NCBI GenBank assembly: GCA_948470475.1
Contig: OX419336.1
Span: forward strand, 36,985,372-37,049,371
DNA from: Galaxea fascicularis
Taxonomy: Eukaryota > Cnidaria > Anthozoa > Scleractinia > Euphylliidae
Length of the DNA: 64,000 nucleotides
Direction of reading: 5' to 3'
The notes beneath the pieces are model-generated. The model was not told where the DNA came from and searched no databases. It saw nothing but the letters and a program-made list of their open reading frames with translations. The position numbers and the translations under genes were made by a program. Position 1 is the first letter of the stretch. Every line of letters starts with the position of its first letter. Positions 26,801 through 41,700 of this stretch are shown one piece after another.

Positions 26801-29800
26801 GATCAGGTTATCAAGCACAAACTGGACTGAAACATCCCTGTAAATTAATTTAGAAGCAGATTAGTTGAAATTGACAACAAACGAATCAAATACCGTAAAA
26901 GCTCTATTTATTTAATTTCAGGCCTCATTAACGGGAGGTTTATTAAAGAGGGGGGCTTAATAGCGAGGGGGGGGGGGCATATTTCAAATCTTAAACACGC
27001 CGTTTTCGTCTTAATATAGTTCTAGTACAATACTCAAACAACTGCAGAAACCTTTAAATGCAACGGATTGATCTGCATTGAGTGTACCGTACACCGTTTT
27101 TGTTTTAAAAAAAAAAAAAAACATTTGGCAGTGCTCGTCCTTAGCTTTTTAACAAAGTAGTCCAAGGGCTAGTGGAGTCTAAAATATACTAGCCAAAGGG
27201 TGTTGTTTGGTAGCCAATCATCATACTATCTCCAAAACTCTTCTATTACAAGTAGCCCGGTGGCTAGTGGTTCTCAAATTTTACCAGCCCAAATCAAATT
27301 TCTACTAGTCCTGGGCTAGTGGACTACCGCTAAGGTCGAGCACTGATTTGGGCCGCAGGAAGTGGACTTTGGTAACAGGGAATAGGGGGGACTAATTACT
27401 AACTCTCACGTTTACGTGTCACGACCATAATAAGCAAACAAAAAGCATACCCACTGACCTGTACCAGTTTGGCAACGAGCAGAGAGCAAGCAACCAAAAC
27501 TCCACAACTCTGACAGAACCCGCCATTCCAGGAGCTTGAAATGTCTGAACATGACTCTGAAGTAATCCAAAAGTACAACAAAATATATTAATGTGTCTAC
27601 TACTGGAATTTATATAACGTAATGATTGATCAGTCTCCTAGATTCAGAGCCATTCATATTCTGGATTTAATGGCCAGTATCTCCTCGTTTCAAAAATCGC
27701 ATATTTCTTAGTTTACATGACTAAGTAGCGTTGTTAAGACATCACGTAGGCTTTAATTGGTAGAATGATCCGTCATGAAATTACATTGGTTTCCATTCCC
27801 GCTGTTATCAATTAATCCCGTGCGCATTTACTAGAAAGAAGATAATTTGATGCCCTCTGGTTTGCGCAATGTCCCAAGCACATTTTAACTAATTATAGCA
27901 CGCAAGAAAAGACACCTTCACTTCATGGACACTCTTTTGGGTTAACATAGGAATAAGATCAAAATTAGGGTTCAAACTAAGGAAATGGCATTGTTCTTGT
28001 ATCTCATCAAACCATCATAGAGCGGTTTCAATTGGGTGTCAAAAGTAAATTGCGTTTGCGTTGGTTTTGGATTGCTTCGTTCTGTGATTGGTCAGCAAAA
28101 CTCGTGCCACTTTTTCAACCAATGAGAAGCAAAACCAAAATCAATCACGATTTGCACGCGTGCATTTTCCCGCGCTTTGCGCTAATCACATTTAACTATT
28201 TCGTATTTGATTGGTTCATTACGCTGCTTGCGTCGGTTGTGATTGGTCAGTCTAATTGCTTTGGTTTTGGTTTTAGGACACTCATTTAAAAACTGCTCTA
28301 ATACAACAATAACAGTAGTTAATGAATGTGTTTCTAAACTTCTAACGCAAGACGCAATGTACCTGAATGATCCCCACCAGTCTCTTGCTGTACTGTCCAA
28401 CTGTTGAGGCTTGTAGAAGTTTCTCTGCATAGCCAGCATTATCACTGTCAAGCTGGCTCAAACGATGAATCACGGAAATAAACCTGTACAAAGTTTACGG
28501 CAGCAGACATTGCAATCAGCATGCAGTTTCTGCATATTTACATCCAGAGATCAGCTGTCAATGTCTGGAATATTTATGGAGGGACACGGCTTTAACCAAT
28601 CACTTCATAAGATAAAGCGAAACGTTTTTCTGTTCTTTCAACAACTCCTAGAATTTGGCCAAAGACACTGATTATCATTCCATTGAAAACATGCCGAGTT
28701 TACTGTGTGATATCGGAAATTTGTCTGTTTATAACAGGACAGCAACTTCAACTGATTGGACCTTCAATCACAGTCACGTACCATTAGCGATAAGCCTTTC
28801 AATACTCAAGGAAATCACTGTTTTATATTCCGAAACACACCTTGCTTCCTGCGTAAGTTTTTCGGGACAACTGAAAAACATGGGTATGACATTTGCCACA
28901 ATTCTCAGTGCAGCATCATAGGAATTTTCGTTGATGATGACTGTTAGATAATCCAGTCCTGAACCCAAGAACAAGTCACGGCTGAATAAAGATGAAAAAT
29001 TGCACAAATAATGAACAAAAGAACTTAGTAGTTTTACATTGCCAACTTCTATTTTGTCCCTTACCATTCCCCCTCCCACGTCCAAAGGTTTTTCGTTGGA
29101 CAGGCTAGTGGTATTTCAGTATTCCAGTAACCACCCTGCAAGTAGCCGGACCTCTGGCTGTGTATGTACTATGGTCTCATTCGCTATCATCATCATCAAA
29201 CTTGCCAGGCCGACAACATGCTACAATCTTGCACACAACTACTTGAGAAAAGTGGCCTCTTGGCGTTCAGAAATCGTTCACGAAAACCTCTGGCTTAACA
29301 GTATTACTACAGAAACTTCCCCCTCCCCCTCCCCCTATTCAGTGTTGAATTTAGGAAGCCGCAATTCTTAGGGAAACGTTTAGGAGCTACAAACAACATT
29401 GAATAGGGGGACGGGGGCTTGTGGCGGTTGTTAGTGTTTTCTCATAAAGAGGCTTTGGAGCTCAATTTTCTCAACGGTTTTGTCCAAGATTATAGATAGA
29501 TCACCACACCGGGGATTACGTCCCCTACTCTTTTTAAACAGTGTGTGGGTTCGTTAATATCCTTGGGATTTTTAGTAACAGTCCACTTTACAGTTATGTG
29601 TTGAGTGACCTGGCCTTTGAATAGAAGAGAGGCTAGAGTTGGCCCGGTCTTGATACAAACTTAACTGCTTTTCTCATGTAAATCGTGTTGTTGTTATGCT
29701 TACTAGTCCGCATTTACATGAGAAAGGAGAGGTTTGTATCAAAACAAGGTCACTCCTAGCCTCGCTTCTTCTCAAAGGTCAGGTTACTAAACACAACTAT

Positions 29801-32800
29801 AAAATGGACTATTAAAAGCACTGAAAATTTTTATTAAGAGGACGCGGATGCTAGAATAAGATGCTGTTAACATCTCTCTTAAAACGTTCGCAGTGGATGG
29901 ATGATATCATAAGACTAAACTACAAAATTGTACCTTAATCGATGGTACTTTCATGGGGGTTTTCAATGATAAAAATGAGTTTTACCTGGTACCAATAGTG
30001 GTCATCGCAATAGCTGCATAGCACGCCAGCTGGCCACCAGCCTTAATGGCATGAGTCATGCTTGCTAGGGTAGTCTCATTGGCCAGCTCCAATGTTTCCT
30101 TTGAGAGGGACTTCACTAAGGTGGCAAACCCTGGGCCTGCTTCTTCACCAGCTATAAAGGAAAACGGTTTGCCACAACGTTAATGTTCCATTGACTTGAA
30201 GTGTCCTCTTTTATGTTGTTAGATGAGACATTACGAGCAACAAAGAACCCTAAGTCTCACCTGGAGTTGGTTGTAAGCTACTAAAACGTTCTAAGCAACC
30301 ATACATTCAAGTTTCAGAGAAACGTATGGCAAACAAGGCCATTAAACAGATCATACACCAGGCATACTGCTGGCATGGAGACATTCCTTGGAATACCGGA
30401 GAAAGATATCAATCGATTTTTTGGCAGGATAAGTCATCTATAGTATATTTGTGGACATGTCTTCAAGATGACGTGAGAGAATTTGAAAAATTTAGGCTAA
30501 ATGTTTTAAAACGCAATCCATTTCTATCCTTGCCATCCGTAACAGAAGAGGACGGCATCTAGTCTCAGTGAAGTAACACAGTCCTGAGTAAATAAGCTGC
30601 TTCATTTTTTTTTGGGGGGGGGGAGGGCTTCCGTGGGGCTCCTGAAGGCCAGTTGGGGTGGTATATTGCCTCAAGTTCGGTTTTGCACGGTTTTCAGTCC
30701 CCTGGCACTAGCTTGGGCACCCATCCCCGGTTTGAGGAGTACATGTAGGCATTAACCAACATAGAATCGGACACGGAACTCCTCACCTGACAACTCCTCC
30801 TGACGCAGAATTTGCTGAGTGAATTGCATAACAGGCATCGGCAGATCAGCCGGGTGAAGTCTGAGGGTCAACATCACCTCCCAAAGCCACTCATACAGCT
30901 GCTGCTCATAATTGGGTTGCATCATGCGATTATAAGATGCTGTGGCTATGAGTGCAACCTGTCTCAAAAGTCCGCTGTCTTCCTTGAATGCTTCATGAGC
31001 TATTCCTCCAGGCATGTTGGGCAGGCGTAAGGCCGAAACCTCTACCAGAGTAGCTGCTAGAGCTCTGTGCCAACACTGATGTAAGAACAACTGATCACTC
31101 TCTCCTGGCTAAGATAAATAAACAAACAAACATTAGGAGCTTATTGATTTACTAAACTCCTCGGAAAAGTAACCATTCAGACTGCAGACAGGAATAAATG
31201 GGTAAAACAGCAAGAGACAATACGGTGTTCTCAAAACGATCATTAAAACACTTAGTCAATAGCATTAGAGCCGAAATTAGGGCAGAAATGTCCTCAGCAG
31301 CAAGAGGGTCACCATGGCAACCGAGCCACAGCCAACCTCCAGGCACCTATCAACACAACACCGACCAACCGGTGTGTGGGATGAATACTTACCCAAAATG
31401 TAGGAGGGACGGAGGGAAACGAAGGAACCAAAGAAGCAAAGCAATTGAGCGAAAGCACACGGCAATGTCCCTACAAACCTCCCAAGAGCACCCCACATCT
31501 CATTGGTGAAACCCCTGTGTTGACGTGGGTTTAACCTTGCCTAAGTAACACTCAGCCTCATGAAAACTAGATTCAGTGATTTCCAATTGAACTTATTAAA
31601 TAGCTATGCTCTGGACTGAAACGAAAATGCACAAGACTCAAAATGAAATAAAATGATTCACTTATATAGATAGTGTACTTGAGTACCAAGAATTGTTTTA
31701 TCGCTTTATCTTTAATTGTCTTCCTTACCTCTCCAACATGTCCCCAGTTAAGGTTAGAAATAATGTAACGCGCCAGTTGATGTTCAGGAGATGAGAGGTC
31801 GGACTTCAGCAGCCACGACTTGATGCAGTCCATGTTCTTGTATGTTGGATGCCAAAGATGAACTGATAAACCACTGAACAAGTAAACACAAGCCTGAAAA
31901 TAGAGAAAATATAAACAACCAACAAAGATCAATGCAAAGAAGAATGGTTAGTTTCCAAACTATTTAAAACACTAGTGACATACACTGTACAATGGCTACT
32001 GAACAAAGTTATTTCCTTCAGTTGCTGTAATTTTATGACAACGTCTAGATGGCGTTCCATAAAATGCACTAAGAGTATGAGGCAGAGTTAATTTCAAGTT
32101 CAACATCATTTTGCTTTTAGCCCCTCGATTGATAAGCAACAGTGTTCAAATCATTAACGAAATGATTTTCACTTCTCTGTTGTTCTTAATAACTTGACAT
32201 CTTTAACGCTTTTCCCCATAATCAGCAACATGAATTACATTACAATATTCATATCAGTTTATTAAACAATTTGAAAATCATTTTGGTTGTTGGTATTTCG
32301 TCTTAGAGTTTTTCCCAGTAATTTGCTGGTTTGCTGCAGGAAAGAAACGTTTTGCAAAACTAAATACTTACTTTCCCAATAATTTCAATACTGGAACTGA
32401 CGCTTTCAAGTAAAACTGATATCACAAAAGGATGTGTATTAGAAATGGTTCCAAGAAGGTGTTTTCCTGTTTTAGAGCATAATTCTCTGGTCTGACTTGC
32501 AATGAAGGAAACCTGCAAACGAGATGGAAAGAAACATGTCTTCGGTTTTCAAGTACACTCGTCGCAGAAAACAGTCCTGGCAACTGCTTGAGACTCCCAG
32601 AGTAAGTTCGAGTATTAGCTGGACATTGCAAAGACTTCTAAATTACGGCAACGTGCTGTACAAAAGACACTTGCCTTTGAAGGATTTTTTGTTAAAAACA
32701 CTTGTCACATTACAAATAGCTAGCTACAATAATGACGTGTAATGAAATTTAATGTTATTGGGAATCTCGTATTATTTTTCAAACCTTGTAAACTTCTGTG

Positions 32801-33691
32801 GTGATTGCTTCAATTAATTCTCTTTCCTTTCCTTCATCTCTTGAGGTTGCAATGTTAGCAAATGTGGTCAGCAAAAATATTGCCTCGGACGGTGAAATTC
32901 TCGCAAGCTGATCAGTAAATTCCTCCTGCCGACCTGTGAACAGGAAGACCACCATAATTTATTCAACACGTTGCAACACTATCCCATTACGGTCACGCCA
33001 CTCTCAATATTCGCTGTGCTTACTTACAATGCAACGACTTCACCCGGGGTCACCCGAGGTTTTTTAACCAGAGACAGATTCCTGAACAAAGAATTTCGAC
33101 TTTGTGGTTTTTAAAGCCAATGATTTTAGCCAACTCGGTAATGGTATTATGGAAATATAGAACCAGATGGCTCTTACATTAAGAAATCTTTCAAAAATTA
33201 CCTCAAAAGAAAAATTAAAAGATCACTTTTCGAAATTCTGACTTCAGAAGACTGTTATCTTGATATACGAAACATCACTCAAAACGCCAGGTTTTCCTAA
33301 ATTGTATTATCTGAGTAATAAGTATAGTCTCAATTGTATCACTGCAGACTTATTCAGTGAGGTAAAGAGTGTTTTAAAATAATATACTTAATAGCTTTTT
33401 CTCCTAATATGGTACCATTTAATTTTCACTCATAAACTTTATATTATAATTTATACACTTGTACATTTATTTTCCAGTAAACTTGTCTACCTAGTTTCTT
33501 TAGTCAAGACATGACCCACCTACATTAGACCATCAAACCATATTTATTAGAAAATAAAGAACTGAAGAACACTTCGGCCTCCGGCCTCATCGCTTAAATC
33601 AGGTGATAATCCATGCGATTTCGCAGCATTATCACATGCGGGGCAAAATTACTGAATGCTGATTGGCTGAGACAGAGGGAATTTTTTCTTT

Positions 33692-33730
<39 letters not shown>

Positions 33731-33988
33731 CTTGATGCTGATTGGTTATAAGTTGCTTGGCAAAGAAGCGTTATTGTCGATAAATTTTTTTGCAACAATG
33801 AAGCCGTAATTAACTGAAATGTAATTCACTGTATTTTGAGAATACAATCTTCATTGAATCTATTGGTCAGTTACGCTTGTTTTGTGGCGGCATTGAAAGG
33901 GCTTCATCGCGCGGACATCGTGCGCGAATACAATTCCCTCAAAAAGTTTGCCCTTTATGTGATAAACAAGTAATCGCAAGTGCCCTCG

Positions 33989-34028
<40 letters not shown>

Positions 34029-34911
34029 GCCCAAATTACCCTCTTCGCTTCGCGACTCGGGCAATTTTGGGAAACCTTTGAAAATACGCGTGAAATTAAT
34101 CCTTAAGGTGGCTCAAAACAGTTTCCAGCGCTTTCCAAGACGTAGATTTTGATGGGCAATTATTACCACTCTTTATCAGTTGATGCTATAATCATGGTAT
34201 CAAAAAACTGCCCAATCATTTGTGAATACGTTGGTATTATTTTCGTGACACTATAGATTACCATAGCAACACTGTTGCCTGCTAAAAACACCCTTAATTT
34301 CAGGTTTAAGCGCTTATATTTCAAAAACGGCACGGTGAAATTTTTTCTTATTGTAGAATTTTGATAACCAGGATGAGATGCAACTTTTGGCAAAGTTTAA
34401 ATAAATTCCTTACATGGAGTTCAGAGCCACCTTAAATTTTCGAAAATTTAAGATGGCTCTAAACCCCATGTAAGGAATTTATTTGAACTTTGCCAAAAGT
34501 TGCATCTCATCCTGGTTATCAAAATTCTACAATAAGAAAAAATTTCACCGTGCCGTTTTTGAAATATAAGCGCTTAAACCTGAAATTAAGGGTGTTTTTA
34601 GCAGGCAACAGTGTTGCTATGGTAATCTATAGTGTCACGAAAATAATACCAACGTATTCACAAATGATTGGGCAGTTTTTTGATACCATGATTATAGCAT
34701 CAACTGATAAAGAGTGGTAATAATTGCCCATCAAAATCTACGTCTTGGAAAGCGCTGGAAACTGTTTTGAGCCACCTTAACTGCCCTCGGGCCCATGCGA
34801 TTAGTATATGTAATCGCATGGGCCCGAGGGCAATTAAGGATTAATTTCATGTGTATTTTCAAAGTTTTCCCAAAACTACCCGAGTCGCGAAGCGACGAGG
34901 GTAATTTGGGC

Positions 34912-34951
<40 letters not shown>

Positions 34952-35673
34952 CGAGGGCACTTGCGATTACTTGTTTATCACATAAACTGGGCAAAATTTT
35001 GTACAAAGGACAACTTTCAAGGTCTTGCCGTCGCGTAAACAGGTTTGCCGGTTGTCATTTTTTAAGAACGCCTACTATAATAGGAAGCAAAACACAGCAA
35101 CTTGGTTCAATTCACTCAGAGTAATTTCTTTACAAAGAAAACTTTAAGCAATCTAATTTTATTCACCTGTTTTGCGAAGCTTGCAACGGCGTGAAACTAC
35201 TTCATCGATCGATGGAAGACGTAAACAAGTGTCCAAACGAGCTCTAATAACTTCTTGAACCCAAAACTGTCCTTTCTACTGTGAAAACTTCACGTACCAA
35301 CACAATTTACGCTGTTTTTACGGCGATAAGGTGAGCTGTAATACTAATAAGGCGACCCGAAGCAAACTTGACGAAGAAATTAGTTTTCAGTTTGGCGGCC
35401 ATGAAGTTCTGTAATTCTATGCAGTTCGTGCAACACCAGCCGTTCCCACTGAAACTTTTTTCAGGCTGCGAATCAATCCATTTTTAGTCAGAAAAATAAT
35501 TTTGCTTTTCCACCAAAAGACTGCGCTTTTTTGTAAGTCGATTCTCTTTCACGTTAAGATGAAATAACCGTGTTTCAAACTCAGAAGCGATGCGTTTCTG
35601 AAATTCCTTTTCAAAATCCGTTTGAAGCGGGAAACCAACTTAATGCAGGCGTGCTCAGCCAATCAGCATCAAG

Positions 35674-35707
<34 letters not shown>

Positions 35708-38700
35708 TGTCTCAGCCAATCAGCATTCAGTAATTTTGCCCCGTATGTGATAACATAAACTAATCGGCGATTTTACAATTACATGCTCAGTAACCTGGCC
35801 GGCGGTGACCTTGTTTTAATACAGACCTCACTTCTTTTCTCCTGTTAATTTTGTTCTTCTTATGTTAACTAATCTACATTTACAATAGAAAGCCAGAGGT
35901 TTGTATCAAAACAAGATCACCTCCAGTCCCGCTTCTACTCAAAGGCCAGGTCACTGAATGTACAACTGTAAAATGGGCTAATATAAACTGAATATCAATT
36001 TGCAAAACATACGAACACATTTTAGAAGCAGTAAGTGTTACTTCAACATGTTTCTACATCTCTCACATTCTTGAATTGAAGCGAACAGTGTTACCCATCT
36101 CATAACAACAGCTGCTGGAAAGGAGAACTTTTAAGAGCTGCAAATCAACGCAACTTTTACCAGGAATAGTTTTCATTGCACCTACTTTCTAAAATGTCCT
36201 TCCAGTTGTCCCTGTTTGACTCCTCTTGCTGAATACTTGCCACAGAATCAAGTTTAGAGGCATCCAAGTGAAGCGCTAAAAACAGCTTCCAAAGAGTTTC
36301 AGAAGATACGCTTTTAAATGGCATGTCAGCTAGAAACTGCCAAGCACCAAGTCTACGGGGGAAAGAAAATCAAACACCAGCAACCTACGATGTAGACATG
36401 TTTGCGTTACACAAGGAATGATACAGCCATCATAAACAACAGGGTTCCCGACTTTTCACTGACCAAACACCAATTTTCACTGACCATCCAAGGCAAATCC
36501 TTGGGCAATAAAGCCAGGAATGAAGCCACAAAAATCAATATTTATTTCTTTGCAGGGATTTTTTGAAACAGAAACACCATTACTACCAAGGAGTCCCCTT
36601 TCCAAACCAAACGGCTAGCCAAAAGTAGAATTCCCGACTTTTCACTGACTTTCAGGTAAAATGATCCGGTAGAAATTTCCTGACTTGATACACAATTCCC
36701 TGACTTTTCCCTGACATTGAAAAAAGTTGTTATCCCTGCCAGTGGCAACCTTGGCAACCTTGATAGTCAAGCTACAACAAGGAACAAAGGACCTATGACT
36801 CAATACTGCAACATGATCCACAAATTAAGTTTTTACTACTCAACTCAACTTTCTTTTCATCTTCAAAAAACAAGGCAAGTCAAATGAAGAAATAATTTCA
36901 TACCTTATTATTGGACACCCCTTTACAGAGCATATTTATGGATGCGACCCTTCCAACTATAAGGACACACCAGAAAACAGAATCTGTATGTGCGAAAGTA
37001 CCTGTGTGCAGATATGATCTGATGGGCAGCCCGAAGGAAGAACTGGTCAACTTCTACTTGAAGCCGCTGAAGTGAGTACTGATCACCTGTACGGACGGAA
37101 TCTGGGACACCTGTGTCAGAATCTCTGCATACATTAACTCGCCAACTTCTGTAATCAGACCAGTGATCCAACACGTACTGTACAACCTGTCTGAAAAACG
37201 AATAATGCCGAATTACAAACATGAAGGCAATAGCTACTCTTCAAATTTATCCAAAACGTTTGCCGCTTGCTTTGCAGTTGGCATGTTTTGGATTTTACCT
37301 AAGCCCAAAAAGAACCACAACAATAAATTGCTGAAAATCATTGGCATGAATGAATGACACAATCCATTGAAAAGCTACAATGTAATAGATGTACCTCCTT
37401 AATTTCACATTTCCTGGTTAAGCTGTCCGTGAAGGTGGCTGATACACTTTGCTCATGTTACAATACAGCCCAAAGATAAAGTGACCAATGAACACGCAAA
37501 ACACACGCACGTTTGAAAGCGCGTTATAGAACTACGCTTTCTTTCTCTTTTTTTCACTTTGGCTTTGATTCCAAATCATTTGCCTCTTAGTACACCAGGG
37601 TCACATTCTTCCCCCCAAAAAAATATTGATCTTTTGGAAGACAATCTGTGAATATACAGTTCCGGAAATTATCCACAGTTCCCCCATGGAAGGTTAATGG
37701 AAATTGCAAGGGGGATGAGGGGTGGGAGCTAAATTGGAATTTTTCAGAGGGGTGGAGGTGGAGTGCAAACCAAAAACCTTTCCATGAGAGGGGTATGGGT
37801 ATTTTCTGTGAACACACAATGTTTCAACACTTTTGGACATGGACACTGGAATCTTTGAAGTAAGTTGATGTAAAACACCAAACACATTGCTAAAAAACGG
37901 TTGCATTTCAAAAGGCTAAAACAGAGAAATACCTGATGGCACGCCCCACTCTCTTGACAAATGCCCTGTAACGGAATTTCTCATAGGTGGAGAAGGCACA
38001 TCCCATTACATACACAATACAAGATGCAAAGGCCAACATTCTCATTATGTCACGACTTGTGGTAAGTTCCACGTGGTAGTGCGATTCAGTTAAGCAATCA
38101 TCTGAGCAAAGAAAGAGCAAGTAGGCAACATTAACAAATGATCGATTTGTTGGTGATGAGCGGATAATGGTTAAAGAACAATACTTGATTAAACCAACCG
38201 CAAATTTTCAGAAATTTCTTTCAAAGACAAATTTGGATTATTTCTGTGAGAACCCAACTCTAATTCCCAATGTTTTTTTTTAAACTTCTCAAGTAGTGAG
38301 ACATCCAGTAACAAACATGTCATGCATTGTTAAACAGTAACTAACTCCTTACTCGGAATGTTGGGGTCCATTTTCAGAAGGTGCTTGAAAATAGCATCAA
38401 AAGGAAACTGAGAGAATACTGCAATAAGATCATTCTCTTGAATTAACATCCAGCTTGTCTCTGGGTCCTCGTCCTGAAAAGAAAGCAAGCCTCAAATGAA
38501 TAATTGGTCTCAGGTGTATAACTATTATCTGCATACTGAAAATCAATCAGCTCTTCATTCAGGTTTACCAAGCACAACAACAGTGTTCGAGGGAAAAATG
38601 GGCAGTCAAGTGGATGACCTTGCTGCTCATGATGCCAAATGGCAGTCTGTTCACGGGCAAATCTGCATATAGTTAGAACTTGGATTACATTGCACCTGAT

Positions 38701-41700
38701 TGCAACTACTGTACGAAGAACTAACCTCTAGTGACTCTCCATCTTCATCAACAATAGTCCAGCTTATTGTCCTTACAGCAGCAGCTGGTAAATATTTTAA
38801 GCTGTCAGATTTATTTAGAAAACTGTATGACACACATGGTGCCTGGTCAATCCCGAGTGGATAACAATAACATTACTGGACAAAAAGCAATCATCACAAT
38901 AAAACGTACCCCAACAGAACATAAATAATTATTTTTCACCTGCCAGATGCGACTGCCCAATCAATACCATTAGTATGCAGTCAATCAATAACTGGAGCCT
39001 ACATTTCTCAGCATCAGTCAGGCAGCTGTATGCACACAGAGAGGGTACAGTACATAACACAGCACACATCACATCAGTCAGGCAGCTGTATCCACACAGA
39101 TAGGGTACAGTACATAACACAGCACACATCACATCAATCAGGCAGCTGTATCCACACAGAGAGGGTACAGTACATAACACGGCACACATCACATCAATCA
39201 GGCAGCTGTATGCACACAGATAGGGTACAGTACATAACACATCACACATCACATCAATCGGGCAGCTGTATGCACACAGATACGGTACAGTACATAACAC
39301 GGCACACATCACATCAATTGGGCAGCTGTATGCACACAGATACGGTACAGTACATAACACGGCACACATCACATCAATTGGGCAGCTGTATGCACACAGA
39401 TACGGTACAGTACATAACACGGCACACATCACATCAATTGGGCAGCTGTATGCACACAGATACGGTACAGTACATAACACATCACATCAATCAGGCAGCT
39501 GTATGCACACAGAGAGGGAGCAGTACATAACACATCACATCAATCAGGAAGCTGTATGCACACAGAGAGGGTACAGTACATAACACATCACACATCACAT
39601 CAATCAGGAAGCTGTATGCACACAGATAGGGTACAGTACATAACACATCACACATCACATCAATCAGGAAGCTGTATGCACACAGATAGGGTACAGTACA
39701 TAACACATCACACATCACATCAATCAGGAAGCTGTATGCACACAGATAGGGTACAGTACATAACACATCACACATCACATCAATCAGGAAGCTGTATGCA
39801 CACAGATAGGGTACAGTACATAACACATCACACATCACATCAATCAGGAAGCTGTATGCACACAGATAGGGTACAGTACATAACACATCACACATATTAC
39901 TGTTGTACCTTTATCTTGTTTTCCTGTTGAAAGTTTTTGTAGAAAACCCTCTCGTTCTCTGTAAGAAAGTGCAGTGCAATGTTTACATGTAAGTGAGAGC
40001 CCTGGGAAATGCTCAGTGACCTGGCCTATGAATGGCAGTGAGGTTGCCGGTGACCTTGTATTAATAGAGACCTCACTGATTTATCATATGAATCATCATG
40101 TTGTAATGTTAACTAGTCTGCATTATTTTACATAAGAAAAGCAGGAAGGTTTGGCCTGGCCTGCTTATTTATTGAAAATATTTAGTCACAATCATACAGT
40201 TTATCATTCTTTCAAATTTGAAACTCTCAAAAAATCATATTTCACAACTGAAAATTTGTCAACACATTCTAGAAACTTATATCCAACTCAAACCACTCAC
40301 ATAACTGCCGCAGACAGGACAACAGCAATTCCATAGCTAATCATAATAATTACTATGCATAATTAATTTCCTACTGACGGATCAATTTTACTATAGGTAT
40401 TGTCAGCCGACATGGCGACCGATATGTCGACCGACATATTGGTCTATATGTCGGCTGATAGTCGGTCGATAGTCGCTTGATAGTCGGTCGGTATGTCGTC
40501 GGCTGTCGGCCAATAATAATTTGCGTGGTGGTTGACATGTCGACCGACTTGCGACCGACAGATGGAGTGTCGCGTCTTGGTGGAATATCAGTCAAGTGTC
40601 GATAGAATATCGGTCAAGTGTCAGTGGTCTATCGGCCGAGTGTTGGTAATCATTTTCAGAATGAGGGGCAATTTTCACGAGACTCTGGCGAAGTGATTTT
40701 TAGCTAGGATTATTTTCTTTGACGTTCTGTAGAAAGTTGAAGACGATTCATGCCTAAATTATAATATTCATTCTGGTGGCTATGTTTCGCTTGATTTGGT
40801 GGTTTCGTTTCAGTTGCTCCAGTTGTTTTGGCTGTCAGTCGGTGGTTTCGTTTCCGTTGTTTCGGTGGTTTTGTTTTGGACGTTTTGTTTCGCTCGTTTT
40901 GGTTGTTTCAGTCGTTTCGTTGTTTCTGGTTTTAGTCTATGCCCCGAAGAACAGCAGAAGTTTTATCCTGTTAAGATTTCCTTAAAACATGTCCATACAG
41001 TCGACAATAGGTAAAGTGCCATTGAAGCATCACTTATGTGTCAGTGAAGTATTGGTGAAGCATCGGCAAAGTGTCGACCGAGTGTCGGTGAATTGTCGGT
41101 CAAATATCGACCGACTGTCTACCGATATGTCGACCGACATATATCAGTCGACAGTCGGTCAATATGTCGACCAACTATCAACTGACTGTTGGCCGACTAT
41201 CGACCGACTGTTGACCAACTATCGGTCGACTATCGGTCAACTATCGACCAACTATCGACCAACATGTCGGTCGACTGTCGACCCACTGTAGACCGACTAT
41301 CAACCGACATGTCAGTCGCCATGTCGCCCGACACTACCTATAGTAAAATTGATCCCTACTGACAATAATTAACACTGTAATTTGTTCACCTGACAGGTCT
41401 CAAAACAGCAGCTAACGTTGCTACAAAATGATGCACAAGAGGATTGTCCCAGTAGTAAGGCTCATCAACAACATTGTATCCACGAGTTTTGAATTGTGGC
41501 ACAGGGAACTGAATGAAGTGAGCAATTTTACTGGCGAACCCAGGTGGACATCGTAACATGTGATTTAACAAGAATACGAGATCTGCTAATGAGGCAACTC
41601 GAAGGAGGACAGCAACCTGTATAGTTAAAAAAAAATGGGTGTTACAGACTGAATACATGATCAATATGCGAAGTGAATTAGAACTACCCATTAGTTGTTA

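Noticed and set aside
34163..34720. Two identical 76-residue open frames on opposite strands
   Set aside because: They are the mirrored arms of a palindromic element, with no family similarity and no coding context.
38929..39930. Four long open frames on both strands with 20-residue repeats, superficially a repeat protein or CRISPR-like array
   Set aside because: They are by-products of a 60-bp tandem repeat divisible by three. There are no unique spacers, the context is a eukaryotic intron, and both strands are open equally.
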